Part shown: one piece after another, positions 1-8,008 of the stretch
How positions within the stretch are numbered: the stretch's first letter is position 1
Layout: every line of letters begins with the position of its first letter
NCBI GenBank assembly: GCA_934754975.1
Contig: CAKVKI010000093.1
Coordinates: forward strand, 1 to 9,300
Length of the DNA stretch: 9,300 bases
From: an uncultured Alistipes sp.
Lineage (GTDB): Bacteria; Bacteroidota; Bacteroidia; Bacteroidales; Rikenellaceae
Direction of reading: 5' to 3'
Made by a program: the position numbers and the translations under genes
The notes under the pieces: model-generated
What the model was told of the DNA's origin: nothing
Seen by the model: the letters and a program-made list of their open reading frames with translations, nothing else
The model's database searches: none

Positions 1-2847
1 GGTCAGAAAACCGAGATAAGCGTCGCGCTGACTGCCACCGACGCCCGCCTCGACGAAGTCGTGGTCGTCGGCTACAGCGAAGTGAAATACAAGGACCTGA
101 CGGGCAGCGTGGGACGCGCCAACGTCGGCGACATGCTCAAAACCGACGCCGGCAACATCGGCGAAGCTTTCGCGGGCCGCGTAGCCGGCGTGCAAGTAAC
201 TTCGAACGAAGGCATGCCCGGCGAGGAGATGAACATCGTCATCCGCGGCAGCAACTCCGTCACGCAGTCCAACTCACCGCTCTACGTCATCGACGGTTTC
301 CCGCTGGAGGATACCTCGATGGGCGCCCTCAACCCGTCGGACATCGCTTCGATCAGCATTCTCAAAGACGCTTCGGCGACCGCGATATACGGCGCCCGCG
401 CCGCCAACGGCGTAGTGATCATCACCACCAAGCTCGGCACTCCCGGAACGACGAAGGTGACTTTCGACGCAAGCTGGGGATTCGCTCAGATATCCAAGAA
501 AATCGACCTGATGAACGCCTATGAGTTCGTTACGCTCCAGCAGGAGATCATGACCGAAGCCGACTTCAACAAAACCTATCTGGGCGAAGGGGGCACGATC
601 GAAGATTACCGCAGCGTAAAGAGCATCGACTGGCAGGATCAAATCTTCCGGACGGCTCCCGTACAGAAGTACTCGGTCAATCTGTCGGGCGGCAACCGCT
701 CCACGCGGTTCAGCACGACGCTTTCCATGCTCGATCAGGACGGCATCATCAAAAATTCGAATTACAGCCGCTATCAGGGCCGCGCCACGATCGACCACCG
801 CTTCGCCAAGAAATGGCACGTGCAGGCGACGGCGAACTACTCGCGCATCCTGCAGACCGGCGACTCTCCGTCGCAGACCAACTACACGGGCAGCGCCAAC
901 CTGCTGCCCAACGTATGGAGCTACCGTCCGTTCGTATCGGTCGGCGACGACGACCTGATCAACGAGTGGGTCGATCCCTCGATCAATCCGTCGCAGGACT
1001 TCCGGGTAAATCCGATCTACATCGTTTCGGACGAATACCGCAAACGTATCAACAACTATTTCAGGGCCAACGCCTATGTCGAATACGAAATCATCAAAGA
1101 CCTGAAAGTAAAGGTTATGGGCGGATTCCTGACGGACGATTATTCGAACGAGCAATTCAACGGTTCGCGTTCGCGCACGGGTAACAAATACCGTTCGGAC
1201 GGAGTCAACGCATCGGTGCAGAACAAATCGACCCAACAGTGGGTCAACGAGAACACCCTGACCTACAAAACCGCCTTCGACAAGGACGAAAAGCACAAAT
1301 TCGACATTCTCCTGGGACAGACCATGCAGGGCAGCCGCTACAGGAACACCTACATGAAGGCCACGCATATTCCCAACGAGCATCTGGGCATCAACGGATT
1401 CGGCGAAGGCTCCCCGGTGGTTTCGACCTACAATTCGGCGGAATGGACGCTGATGTCGTTTCTGTCGCGCATCAACTACAACTACGACAACCGGTACTAC
1501 TTCACGGCGACGTTCCGCGCCGACGGCTCTTCGAAATTCGCCAAGAACAACCGCTGGGGTTACTTCCCGTCGGCCTCCGCCGCATGGAACATCTCCAACG
1601 AAAAGTTCCTCAGCCAAAATAAGGTCGTCTCCAACCTGAAACTCAGGGCCAGCTGGGGACAGACGGGCAACAACCGCGTTTCGGAATACGCATACCGGAC
1701 GCAGATGTACGCCACGGAGGGATCGGAGTACCCGTTCGACAACAGCAACACCACGGGCAACATCATTGTCAGCCTGGGCAACCGGAACCTCAAATGGGAA
1801 ACCACCACGCAGTGGGATGCGGGAGTCGACCTGGGCCTGTTCCGCAACCGGGTTACGATCGCCGTGGACTGGTACCGCAAGATTACCTCTGACCTGCTGC
1901 TGTCCGCCGACATTCCGCCTTCGTCGGGTTTCTCCACCAACACCATGAATATCGGAAAAGTCCGGAATCAGGGCTGGGAATTCACGCTCCAGACCGAGAA
2001 TTTCAACACGAAAAACTTCCGCTGGACGACCGATTTCAACATCGCTTTCAACCGCAACAAGGTGCTGGCGCTGTCGCACAACCAGGAGAGCATCGTCAAT
2101 GTCATCTCCTACAACAACGCCTATATCACCAAAATCGGCAAGCCGATGGGCATGCTTTACGGCTATATCTACGAAGGAACTTACAAATACGACGACTTCG
2201 ACAACGTCGACGGCAAATGGGTCCTCAAAGCCGACATTCCCGACAACGGCACCGGCCGTTCGGGCGTACAGCCGGGCGACGCGCGCTTCCGCGACATCAA
2301 CGGCGACGGCACGGTCAATGCCGACGACTGTACGATCATCGGACGCGGCCAGCCGCTGCATACGGGAGGTTTCAACAACACCTTCGAATTCTTCGGCTTC
2401 GACCTGAACGTCTTTTTCCAGTGGAATTACGGCAACGACATCCTCAACGCCGCGCGCACGCAGTTCGTACGCGGCAAATCGGAGGTTGGCTACAACCGCT
2501 GGAAGGAGTACTGCGGACGCTGGACGCCCGAAAATCCGATGAGCGACATTCCGCGCGTGGGCGGCTGGGGCTCCTCCCAGTATTCGACCTTCGAGGTGGA
2601 GGACGGTTCGTTCCTGCGCCTGAAAAACCTCTCGTTAGGTTATACCCTGCCCTCCAGGATCACCAAGAAATTCTTCGTCCAAAAGCTGCGTGTCTACTTC
2701 TCGGCGCAGAACCTGGTGACATGGAGCGACTATTCGGGTTACGACCCCGAAGTTTCGACCAAGAATACGGCACTCACTCCCGGATACGACTGGTCGGCCT
2801 ACCCGCGCTCACGCGTCTACAACTTCGGAATCAACGTCGTATTCTAA
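1..2847 (+). CDS. SusC/RagA-family TonB-dependent outer-membrane transporter, 5' truncated
   Basis: This protein would import glycan fragments across the outer membrane, powered by TonB, with the SusD protein encoded next door as its lid. The frame is open from base 1, so the signal peptide and most of the N-terminal carboxypeptidase-D-like domain lie upstream. Of the 948 codons present, residues 17-25 read LDEVVVVGY, the usual SusC junction before the plug. The plug follows at about 35-145, with VIRGSNS, PLYVIDGFPL and ATAIYGARAANGVVIITTK. The rest is the 22-strand-type barrel, with typical SusC segments such as NLKWETTTQWDAG and VRNQGWEF, ending in NFGINVVF with the terminal Phe expected of an outer-membrane beta-signal. 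A D-x-N-x-D-G loop at residues 765-776 looks like a calcium site. A GTG/Met start at 61 is not credible, because it would fall inside a conserved motif. The family is certain; the imported substrate cannot be read from the sequence. Confidence 0.96.
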   Translation, partial: GQKTEISVALTATDARLDEVVVVGYSEVKYKDLTGSVGRANVGDMLKTDAGNIGEAFAGRVAGVQVTSNEGMPGEEMNIVIRGSNSVTQSNSPLYVIDGFPLEDTSMGALNPSDIASISILKDASATAIYGARAANGVVIITTKLGTPGTTKVTFDASWGFAQISKKIDLMNAYEFVTLQQEIMTEADFNKTYLGEGGTIEDYRSVKSIDWQDQIFRTAPVQKYSVNLSGGNRSTRFSTTLSMLDQDGIIKNSNYSRYQGRATIDHRFAKKWHVQATANYSRILQTGDSPSQTNYTGSANLLPNVWSYRPFVSVGDDDLINEWVDPSINPSQDFRVNPIYIVSDEYRKRINNYFRANAYVEYEIIKDLKVKVMGGFLTDDYSNEQFNGSRSRTGNKYRSDGVNASVQNKSTQQWVNENTLTYKTAFDKDEKHKFDILLGQTMQGSRYRNTYMKATHIPNEHLGINGFGEGSPVVSTYNSAEWTLMSFLSRINYNYDNRYYFTATFRADGSSKFAKNNRWGYFPSASAAWNISNEKFLSQNKVVSNLKLRASWGQTGNNRVSEYAYRTQMYATEGSEYPFDNSNTTGNIIVSLGNRNLKWETTTQWDAGVDLGLFRNRVTIAVDWYRKITSDLLLSADIPPSSGFSTNTMNIGKVRNQGWEFTLQTENFNTKNFRWTTDFNIAFNRNKVLALSHNQESIVNVISYNNAYITKIGKPMGMLYGYIYEGTYKYDDFDNVDGKWVLKADIPDNGTGRSGVQPGDARFRDINGDGTVNADDCTIIGRGQPLHTGGFNNTFEFFGFDLNVFFQWNYGNDILNAARTQFVRGKSEVGYNRWKEYCGRWTPENPMSDIPRVGGWGSSQYSTFEVEDGSFLRLKNLSLGYTLPSRITKKFFVQKLRVYFSAQNLVTWSDYSGYDPEVSTKNTALTPGYDWSAYPRSRVYNFGINVVF
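2293..2328 (+). other. EF-hand-like calcium-binding loop in SusC
   Basis: Codons 765-776 encode DINGDGTVNADD, with acidic or amide residues at loop positions 1, 3, 5 and 12. This is the spacing of an EF-hand/dockerin-type calcium loop. Similar loops are common in SusC-family barrels after a GDxRFxD lead-in, so this is a normal family trait. It probably stabilises an extracellular loop; calcium binding itself is inferred. Confidence 0.6.
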
Positions 2848-2858
2848 AAACAACGATC

Positions 2859-4421
2859 ATGAAAAAACTACTTTTTATATTCATCGCAGGCATAACGCTG
2901 GGTTCCTGCAATTTCTTCGACGTCGAAACCGCGGGTTTCGTGTCGCCGGAAACCTCCTACAAGGACGAGGAGAGCGTTCAGAAAGCACTGGTCGGCGTTT
3001 ACGCGCCGCTGTCCGACCTGTCGTTCTACGGCCGGGACTGGTTCTACGCCTTCAACCTGCAGGACGACCTGAGCTACTACGACCGCAACTACACCAAACA
3101 GGAACTGTTCCTGAACAACTACACCTATACGAACGCGACGCTGAACAACCTCTGGGCGAATCTCTACACGGGTATCGACCGCGCCAATTCGTTCCTCGAA
3201 TACATACAGGGTTCGCCGATCGACGAAACACTCATCGCCCAGTACATGGGTGAAGCGCGATTCCTGCGCGCCTACTATTTCTTCACGCTTTCGAGCCTCT
3301 GGGGCGACGTGCCCCTGCGCCTCAAATCGACCCGCGACACCGACATGGAGGCGCTTCAGATGCCCTCGACCCCGGCCGCGGAGGTTTTCGACTTCATCGT
3401 AACCGAAATGGAGGACGTCGTAGGACAGGTCAGGGCGGCCGACCAGCTCAACGGTCCGGGCCGCATCTCGAAATCGACCGTCGAAGGCATCCTCGCCCGC
3501 GTCTATCTGAAAATGGGCGGCTTCCCCCTCTACAAAGGCAAGGAGGCTTTCGAAAAGGCCGCATACTGGGCGCGCAAAGTCCGCAACAGCCGGCTTCACA
3601 CGCTGAATCCCGACTACAAAGAGGTGTTCACCAACCTCAGCAAGGATATCTACGACCTCACCTACCGCGAAAGCATCTGGGAAATCGAATTCAAGGGCAA
3701 CAACCAGGACGGCCACACCACGGGCGGCTGCGTCGGGAGCTACAACGGCGTTTACAACAACCAGAACGACGCCTACGGATTCGGTTACGGATACGTATCG
3801 GTGACGCTCAAACTGTTCGACCTGTTCGACGATCCGAACGACGTGCGCCGGGACTGGAATATCTGCGAGTACTACTACCGCAACGGGGAGAAACTGTGGC
3901 GCAACCTCAACAACAAACAGTACGTTTACTGCAACGCAGGCAAATTCCGCCGCGAGTACGAACTTTCCGACACGAAGGACAAGGACTACACGCCGATCAA
4001 TTTCCCCGTGCTGCGCTATTCGGACGTACTGCTGATGCTGGCGGAAGCCGAAAACGAAGCCCACGGCGGTCCGACGGCTCTGGCGTACGAATGTATCAAC
4101 GAGGTGCGCCAGCGGGCCAATTCCGCCTATCCGGCCGTCGCAGGTCTCGGTCAGGAGGATTTCCGCCGGCTCATCATCGACGAGCGGGGCCGCGAACTCT
4201 GCTTCGAAGGGCTGCGCCGCCTGGACCTGATCCGCTGGGGACTCTACGTCGAAGCCATGACCACGGAACGCCGGGCGCAGGTGGCCGATCCCCGCTGGCA
4301 CGCGAACAAAAGCTATGCGGACGGAATCGCCGACTACACCGAGTACCGCCACAACTGGTATCCGATCCCTAGCAAAGAGCTGGCGACCAACTTCTCGATC
4401 AAACAAAATCCCTTATGGTAA
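2859..4421 (+). CDS. SusD/RagB-family surface glycan-binding lipoprotein
   Basis: This is the 520-residue partner of the upstream SusC; SusD proteins sit on the cell surface, bind the glycan and close over the SusC pore. The ATG at 2859 is chosen because it gives a lipoprotein signal peptide with lipobox LGSC and lipidated Cys17; the open frame extends further upstream only as an overlap with susC. Family hallmarks are EARFLRAYYFFTLSSLWGD (132-150) in the TPR-like N-terminal part, FPVLRYSDVLLMLAEAENE (382-400), ERGRELCFEGLRRLDLIRWG (442-461), and the terminal YPIPSKEL...KQNPLW. Length is normal for the family (about 500-600). It starts 11 nt after the susC stop, so the two are almost certainly co-transcribed. 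Aromatic residues around 295-312 could line the ligand site, but this is inference and no ligand can be predicted. Confidence 0.96.
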   Translation: MKKLLFIFIAGITLGSCNFFDVETAGFVSPETSYKDEESVQKALVGVYAPLSDLSFYGRDWFYAFNLQDDLSYYDRNYTKQELFLNNYTYTNATLNNLWANLYTGIDRANSFLEYIQGSPIDETLIAQYMGEARFLRAYYFFTLSSLWGDVPLRLKSTRDTDMEALQMPSTPAAEVFDFIVTEMEDVVGQVRAADQLNGPGRISKSTVEGILARVYLKMGGFPLYKGKEAFEKAAYWARKVRNSRLHTLNPDYKEVFTNLSKDIYDLTYRESIWEIEFKGNNQDGHTTGGCVGSYNGVYNNQNDAYGFGYGYVSVTLKLFDLFDDPNDVRRDWNICEYYYRNGEKLWRNLNNKQYVYCNAGKFRREYELSDTKDKDYTPINFPVLRYSDVLLMLAEAENEAHGGPTALAYECINEVRQRANSAYPAVAGLGQEDFRRLIIDERGRELCFEGLRRLDLIRWGLYVEAMTTERRAQVADPRWHANKSYADGIADYTEYRHNWYPIPSKELATNFSIKQNPLW

Positions 4422-4441
4422 AGGACTTAATCACCGATACG

Positions 4442-4855
4442 ATGAAAAAGAATCTGATTATCACGTTTATTACGGCCCTCCTGTTATGCCTGATCTCCTG
4501 CGGGGAGGTGCTGGAAGACGTTTCGTTCGGGGTGACTCCCGACAGCGGCAATGTCTATGAAGCCGGCAAAGAGGTGTACTTCAACTTCAGCGGCAACCCC
4601 GACTACATCACCTTCTATTCGGGCGAAGCAGGACATAAATACGAATACGCAGGGAAAATCGACGACGAGGGAACCGCCAATTACGGCATTCCGGTCAAAG
4701 CCATGAATGCCCGGGCCGACAGTTATTCGTATATTTACGAAACCGCAGGGGAATACGACGCCGTATTCGTCGCCCGGAACGCTACGTTCGAAGGCGAAAA
4801 CAAAGTCGTCGCACGATTGAAAATAACGATCGCCGAACCTGCGGACAACGAATAA
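4442..4855 (+). CDS. small surface lipoprotein, single DUF5017/PKD-like domain
   Basis: A 137-residue lipoprotein: signal peptide with lipobox LISC, lipidated Cys20. The mature part is one predicted beta-sandwich. NPDYITFYSGEAGHKYEY (52-69) resembles the start of DUF5017-type proteins found after SusD genes, and the closing part, YETAGEYDAVFVARNA (99-114) to KVVARLKITI (121-130), reads like the last strands of a PKD/Ig-like fold. In this operon position one expects a SusE/SGBP-type protein that holds glycan at the surface, so an accessory binding or spacer role is inferred. It is much shorter than usual multi-domain surface glycan-binding proteins and lacks an obvious C-terminal carbohydrate-binding module. 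An in-frame ATG at 4415 would add nine residues and overlap susD by 7 nt; the start at 4442 is preferred because the charged MKKN begins a clean signal peptide. Family assignment is from memory of motifs and moderate. Confidence 0.82.
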   Translation: MKKNLIITFITALLLCLISCGEVLEDVSFGVTPDSGNVYEAGKEVYFNFSGNPDYITFYSGEAGHKYEYAGKIDDEGTANYGIPVKAMNARADSYSYIYETAGEYDAVFVARNATFEGENKVVARLKITIAEPADNE

Positions 4856-4867
4856 AACACTTCTGCG

Positions 4868-6844
4868 ATGAACAGAAAAACACTTTTTACCGCCCTGCTG
4901 CTGCTGCTCCTCGGCCGAAACGTTTGTTCGGCCGGGGAGTCCGGCCCGGCGATCCGGTTCGCGGATATCCCGGCCGGCTGGTTCTACATGGGTTCCGGCG
5001 GCCCGGGGGCAGACTACGACGAGGCGCCGCTCCACAAAGTGGTCATCTCCCGACCGTTCCGGATGTCCGTCACCGAGATCACCAATGCCCAGTACGAAGC
5101 GTTCGATCCCTCGCACCGCGCCCTGCGCGGCAAACAGGGGTTTTCGAGCGGGGACGACGAAGCCGTGATCTTCGTGGACTGGCATCAGGCCGATGCGTTC
5201 TGCCGCTGGCTCTCCGAAAAGGAAGGCCGCACCTACAGGCTTCCGACCGAAGCCGAATGGGAATACGCGTGCCGGGCAGGCTCCTGCATGCACTACTCCT
5301 TCGGCGACCGGCTTCCCAAAGCGGCGCTGAAGAATCAGGAAGAGCATCACTCGTTCATCCCCGTCGATCTGACCGTGGCGCAGAGCGCGCCCAATGCCTT
5401 CGGACTGTACGACATGCACGGCAACGTGGAAGAGTGGTGTTACGACTGGTACGGCCCCTATTTCAGGGGTGAACAGACCGATCCGGTGGGATATGCCGAT
5501 GGCTTTTACAAGGTGACGCGCGGCGGCAGCCATTCGACTCCCGTCGAATACCTCCGCTCGGCCAACCGCATGGCCATGATCCCGGAAGACAAGCATTTCC
5601 TGACCGGATTCCGCATTGTCGAAGCGCCCTGTCCGGCCACGAAGCCGGTTCCCGTTCCCACCGCCGCCGAACCCGTAGCGCAGCACGTCGCACACTGGAC
5701 CGACCTGAACGACCGACCGCGTTATTACGCCCCCATCGAATACGTCATACCGCCGCAGATCTCCGCAACGCCGATGTATCCCCACAACCACTGTCCGGCA
5801 GTCACGTGGTGCCGTAACGGAGACCTGCTCGCCGTCTGGTTCTCGACGATCAGCGAATTCGGCCGGGAAATGGCCGTCTGGCACAGCCGCCTGCGCTGCG
5901 GAGCCGACTCGTGGGACGAAGCGAGCCTGCTGTGCAAGGTTCCCGACCGCAACATGACCGGCTCGTCGCTCCGGTGCGATCCCGGCAGCGGCCGCATCTA
6001 TCTGCTCAACGGCGTCGAAGCCGGCGGCTGGTGGCGCAACATGGCGCTCATGGCGCAAACCTCGGACGACAACGGCGCGACATGGAGCCGCCCGCAGATC
6101 GTCTCCCCGGAACATGCTCCGGGACATCAGGTCATAGCCGGCATGATCCGCAGCAGCGAAGGCTGGCTCATCAACGCCTGCGACGGAGGCCCGGACAACA
6201 ACGAAGGTTCGGTGATTCAGATCAGCCGCGACGACGGCCGGAGCTGGACATCTCCCTGCGGGGAAAAACCAGAGGAGTTCAAAGCGGGACAGACCGGCGG
6301 CATGATCGCGGGCATCCATGCCTGCATCGTCCAGCTCGGGGACGGCTCGCTGATGGCGTTCGGCCGCGGCAACGACGTCGCCGATGCGAAGGGACGCCGC
6401 CGCATGACCCGGAGCGTCTCCGGCGACATGGGCAAAACATGGCGTTACGAAGCCTCTCCGTTCCCGCCGATTTCGGGCGGCCAGCGCTGCACGATGATCC
6501 GGCTGAAGGAGGGTCCGATCGTATTGGTATCCTTCACCCACCACCCCCTGCGTCCGCCCAAGGACGAAGACCGGATGCGTTTCGGCGGGAAGTTCAAAAG
6601 CGGCATGTTCGCCGCCGTGTCCTATGACGAAGGCAGGACATGGCCCGTCCGCAAACTCATCACCGACGGACAATACCGGTTTATGGACGGCGGGGCGTGG
6701 ACCGGCTTTTTCGAAACGGACGCCGACCGGGCCGAGCCGCGGGGATACCTGACGATGACGCAGTCGCCCGACGGAATAATCCACCTGCTGAGCAGTAAAA
6801 ACCACTACCGTTTCAACCTCAAATGGCTGGAACAAAACGATTAA
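4868..6844 (+). CDS. FGE/SUMF1-like domain fused to BNR sialidase-like propeller, secreted
   Basis: A 658-residue exported two-domain protein. Residues 1-22 form a signal peptide (likely cut after CSA-22; Cys20 is not in a good lipobox), giving a probably periplasmic product. Residues about 28-250 are an FGE-sulfatase (SUMF1) fold: EITNAQYEAF (70-79), YRLPTEAEWEYACRAG (123-138), NAFGLYDMHGNVEEWCYDWY (176-195), RGGS (218-221), TGFRI (246-250). A Pro/Ala-rich linker (252-271) leads to a beta-propeller (about 290-655) with four canonical Asp boxes, SDDNGATW (399), SRDDGRSW (453), SGDMGKTW (518) and SYDEGRTW (585). The two copper-binding catalytic cysteines of true FGE (human Cys336 and Cys341) align with Thr224 and Leu229, so sulfatase activation looks impossible; a structural or binding role is inferred. 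The propeller has His308-Cys-Pro where GH33 sialidases have Arg-Ile-Pro, so its substrate is uncertain. It starts 12 nt after the lipoprotein gene. Confidence 0.92.
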   Translation: MNRKTLFTALLLLLLGRNVCSAGESGPAIRFADIPAGWFYMGSGGPGADYDEAPLHKVVISRPFRMSVTEITNAQYEAFDPSHRALRGKQGFSSGDDEAVIFVDWHQADAFCRWLSEKEGRTYRLPTEAEWEYACRAGSCMHYSFGDRLPKAALKNQEEHHSFIPVDLTVAQSAPNAFGLYDMHGNVEEWCYDWYGPYFRGEQTDPVGYADGFYKVTRGGSHSTPVEYLRSANRMAMIPEDKHFLTGFRIVEAPCPATKPVPVPTAAEPVAQHVAHWTDLNDRPRYYAPIEYVIPPQISATPMYPHNHCPAVTWCRNGDLLAVWFSTISEFGREMAVWHSRLRCGADSWDEASLLCKVPDRNMTGSSLRCDPGSGRIYLLNGVEAGGWWRNMALMAQTSDDNGATWSRPQIVSPEHAPGHQVIAGMIRSSEGWLINACDGGPDNNEGSVIQISRDDGRSWTSPCGEKPEEFKAGQTGGMIAGIHACIVQLGDGSLMAFGRGNDVADAKGRRRMTRSVSGDMGKTWRYEASPFPPISGGQRCTMIRLKEGPIVLVSFTHHPLRPPKDEDRMRFGGKFKSGMFAAVSYDEGRTWPVRKLITDGQYRFMDGGAWTGFFETDADRAEPRGYLTMTQSPDGIIHLLSSKNHYRFNLKWLEQND

Positions 6845-6856
6845 AAAACCTGCACG

Positions 6857-8008
6857 ATGAATAAGACGATCCGATCCGGCCTGCTGCTGACGGCCGTGAC
6901 GCTGAGCTGCACGGCGGGGTTCGGCCAGCAGCCCACGTTATTCACCAACAATTACGACCCGAAGGCCGAAATCCCGAAGCTGGATGCGGAGAAGAGCGTA
7001 ATCTACGACCCGGTCCGGACATGGACCTACTCGCACCACCCCTCCGTCGCCTTCTTCAAAGGAAACTTTTACGCCGTCTTCTCGAACGGTCCCGAAGGCG
7101 AGGACGAGTGCGGCCAGCGGATTATGCTCGCCACCTCGGAAGACTTCACCGACTGGAGCGAACCACAGGTCATACTCTCTCCGGGAGAGGGCGAGTTCGG
7201 ACGAACCAAGATACTCACGCCGGGAGGCATCACCGTAATCGGCGGCAAACTGACGCTCTACTACACGGAAAACGACAACGACGGCGTTTCGAACAAACGG
7301 ATAAAGGCCACGCTGTTCGCCGTCACGAGCGAAGACGGCCGGACGTGGTCCGAGCCGGTCAATCTCTCGATCCGCGTATTCCCGTGCCACCGGCCGCTGA
7401 CGCTTTCCAACGGCCGGATCATCCTCACGGGCAACACGCTGGTCTATCACACCGACGATCCCTCCGGCACCGGCAAATGGAACCGCTGCCGCATGGAGGT
7501 TCCCAAATACCAGGACGGGGCCGTGACCTTCGGACAGGTGCATCCTTCGCTCTGCGAAGGCGCACTGTTCGAACACAACGACGGCAAGGTTTTCTGCCTG
7601 CTCCGCAGCACAGGCAAAACCTATGACGGCTACCTGTGGCAGATGCAGAGTACCGACGGAGGAATTTCGTGGACGTCGCCCGTAAAAAGCCGCTTTACGG
7701 ATAACAACACCAAATCGTTTTTCGGCAACCTGCCCGACGGACGCTATTTCTACGTCGGAACCCCGGACACCTCGCGTCCGGGAGAACGTTACCCGCTGGT
7801 GCTGGCCCTCTCCGAAGACGGCTACAATTTCGACAAGACTTTCATCCTCTCCGACGACAAATACACCCAGCAGTATAAAGGCCGCTGGAAAGGCGGCGAT
7901 TACGGCTATCCGTACGCCATGGTTCACGACGGCTATATCTACGTCATCGTCTCGCGCCGCAAGGAACGCATCGAAATAATCCGTATCGAAACCGACGCCC
8001 TGCAATGA
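6857..8008 (+). CDS. sialidase-like (BNR) beta-propeller protein, copy A, exported
   Basis: A 383-residue exported protein of the sialidase/BNR superfamily, probably a glycoside hydrolase or related glycan-active enzyme. The N-terminal signal peptide could be cut near Gly23/Gln24; Cys18 in TLSC is a poor lipobox (Thr at -3), so a soluble periplasmic protein is favoured. One canonical Asp box, STDGGISW (265-272), and a degenerate one, TSEDGRTW (157-164), mark propeller blades. Positions identical in copy B, and so candidate active-site residues, include YSHHPSV (58-64), GQR (86-88), KILTPGG (118-124), YYTENDNDG (135-143), SLCEG (231-235), DNNTKSFF (282-289), GDYGYP (347-352) and IVSR (364-367). 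The Arg-Ile-Pro motif of GH33 is replaced by His60-His61-Pro62, so calling it an exo-alpha-sialidase is not safe. It starts 12 nt after the fusion gene, and its stop overlaps the next start by 4 nt. Confidence 0.92.
   Translation: MNKTIRSGLLLTAVTLSCTAGFGQQPTLFTNNYDPKAEIPKLDAEKSVIYDPVRTWTYSHHPSVAFFKGNFYAVFSNGPEGEDECGQRIMLATSEDFTDWSEPQVILSPGEGEFGRTKILTPGGITVIGGKLTLYYTENDNDGVSNKRIKATLFAVTSEDGRTWSEPVNLSIRVFPCHRPLTLSNGRIILTGNTLVYHTDDPSGTGKWNRCRMEVPKYQDGAVTFGQVHPSLCEGALFEHNDGKVFCLLRSTGKTYDGYLWQMQSTDGGISWTSPVKSRFTDNNTKSFFGNLPDGRYFYVGTPDTSRPGERYPLVLALSEDGYNFDKTFILSDDKYTQQYKGRWKGGDYGYPYAMVHDGYIYVIVSRRKERIEIIRIETDALQ

Noticed and set aside
274..2361. Long minus-strand open frame opposite susC
   Set aside because: Antisense shadow of a textbook SusC coding sequence; no signal peptide or recognisable motifs.
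2217..2858. Upstream extension of the susD frame into the susC 3' end
   Set aside because: The extension is an Arg/Gln/Pro-rich out-of-frame reading of susC, and the lipoprotein signal peptide at 2859 defines the real start.
2868..4406. Long minus-strand open frame opposite susD
   Set aside because: Same antisense artefact; the + strand frame has unambiguous SusD motifs along its full length.
2848..4867. Possible promoters or terminators in the short gaps between genes
   Set aside because: The gaps are 11-20 nt with no hairpin plus T-run and no room for a -33/-7 Bacteroidota promoter pair outside coding sequence.
5523..5620. Diversity-generating retroelement variable region in the FGE/C-type-lectin-like domain
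   Set aside because: DGR targets have this fold, but the domain is internal rather than C-terminal, and no template repeat or reverse transcriptase is in the window.
4484..6835. Very long open frame on the minus strand opposite the lipoprotein and fusion genes
   Set aside because: High-GC coding DNA with few codons that read as stops in antisense gives such frames. It runs across two well-supported genes and their gap, and its product is low-complexity Val/Ala/Arg/Gly-rich without domain motifs.
6938..8005. Minus-strand open frame opposite propeller copy A
   Set aside because: Antisense shadow; its composition is typical of reverse-complemented GC-rich codons, and the + frame is conserved with copy B.
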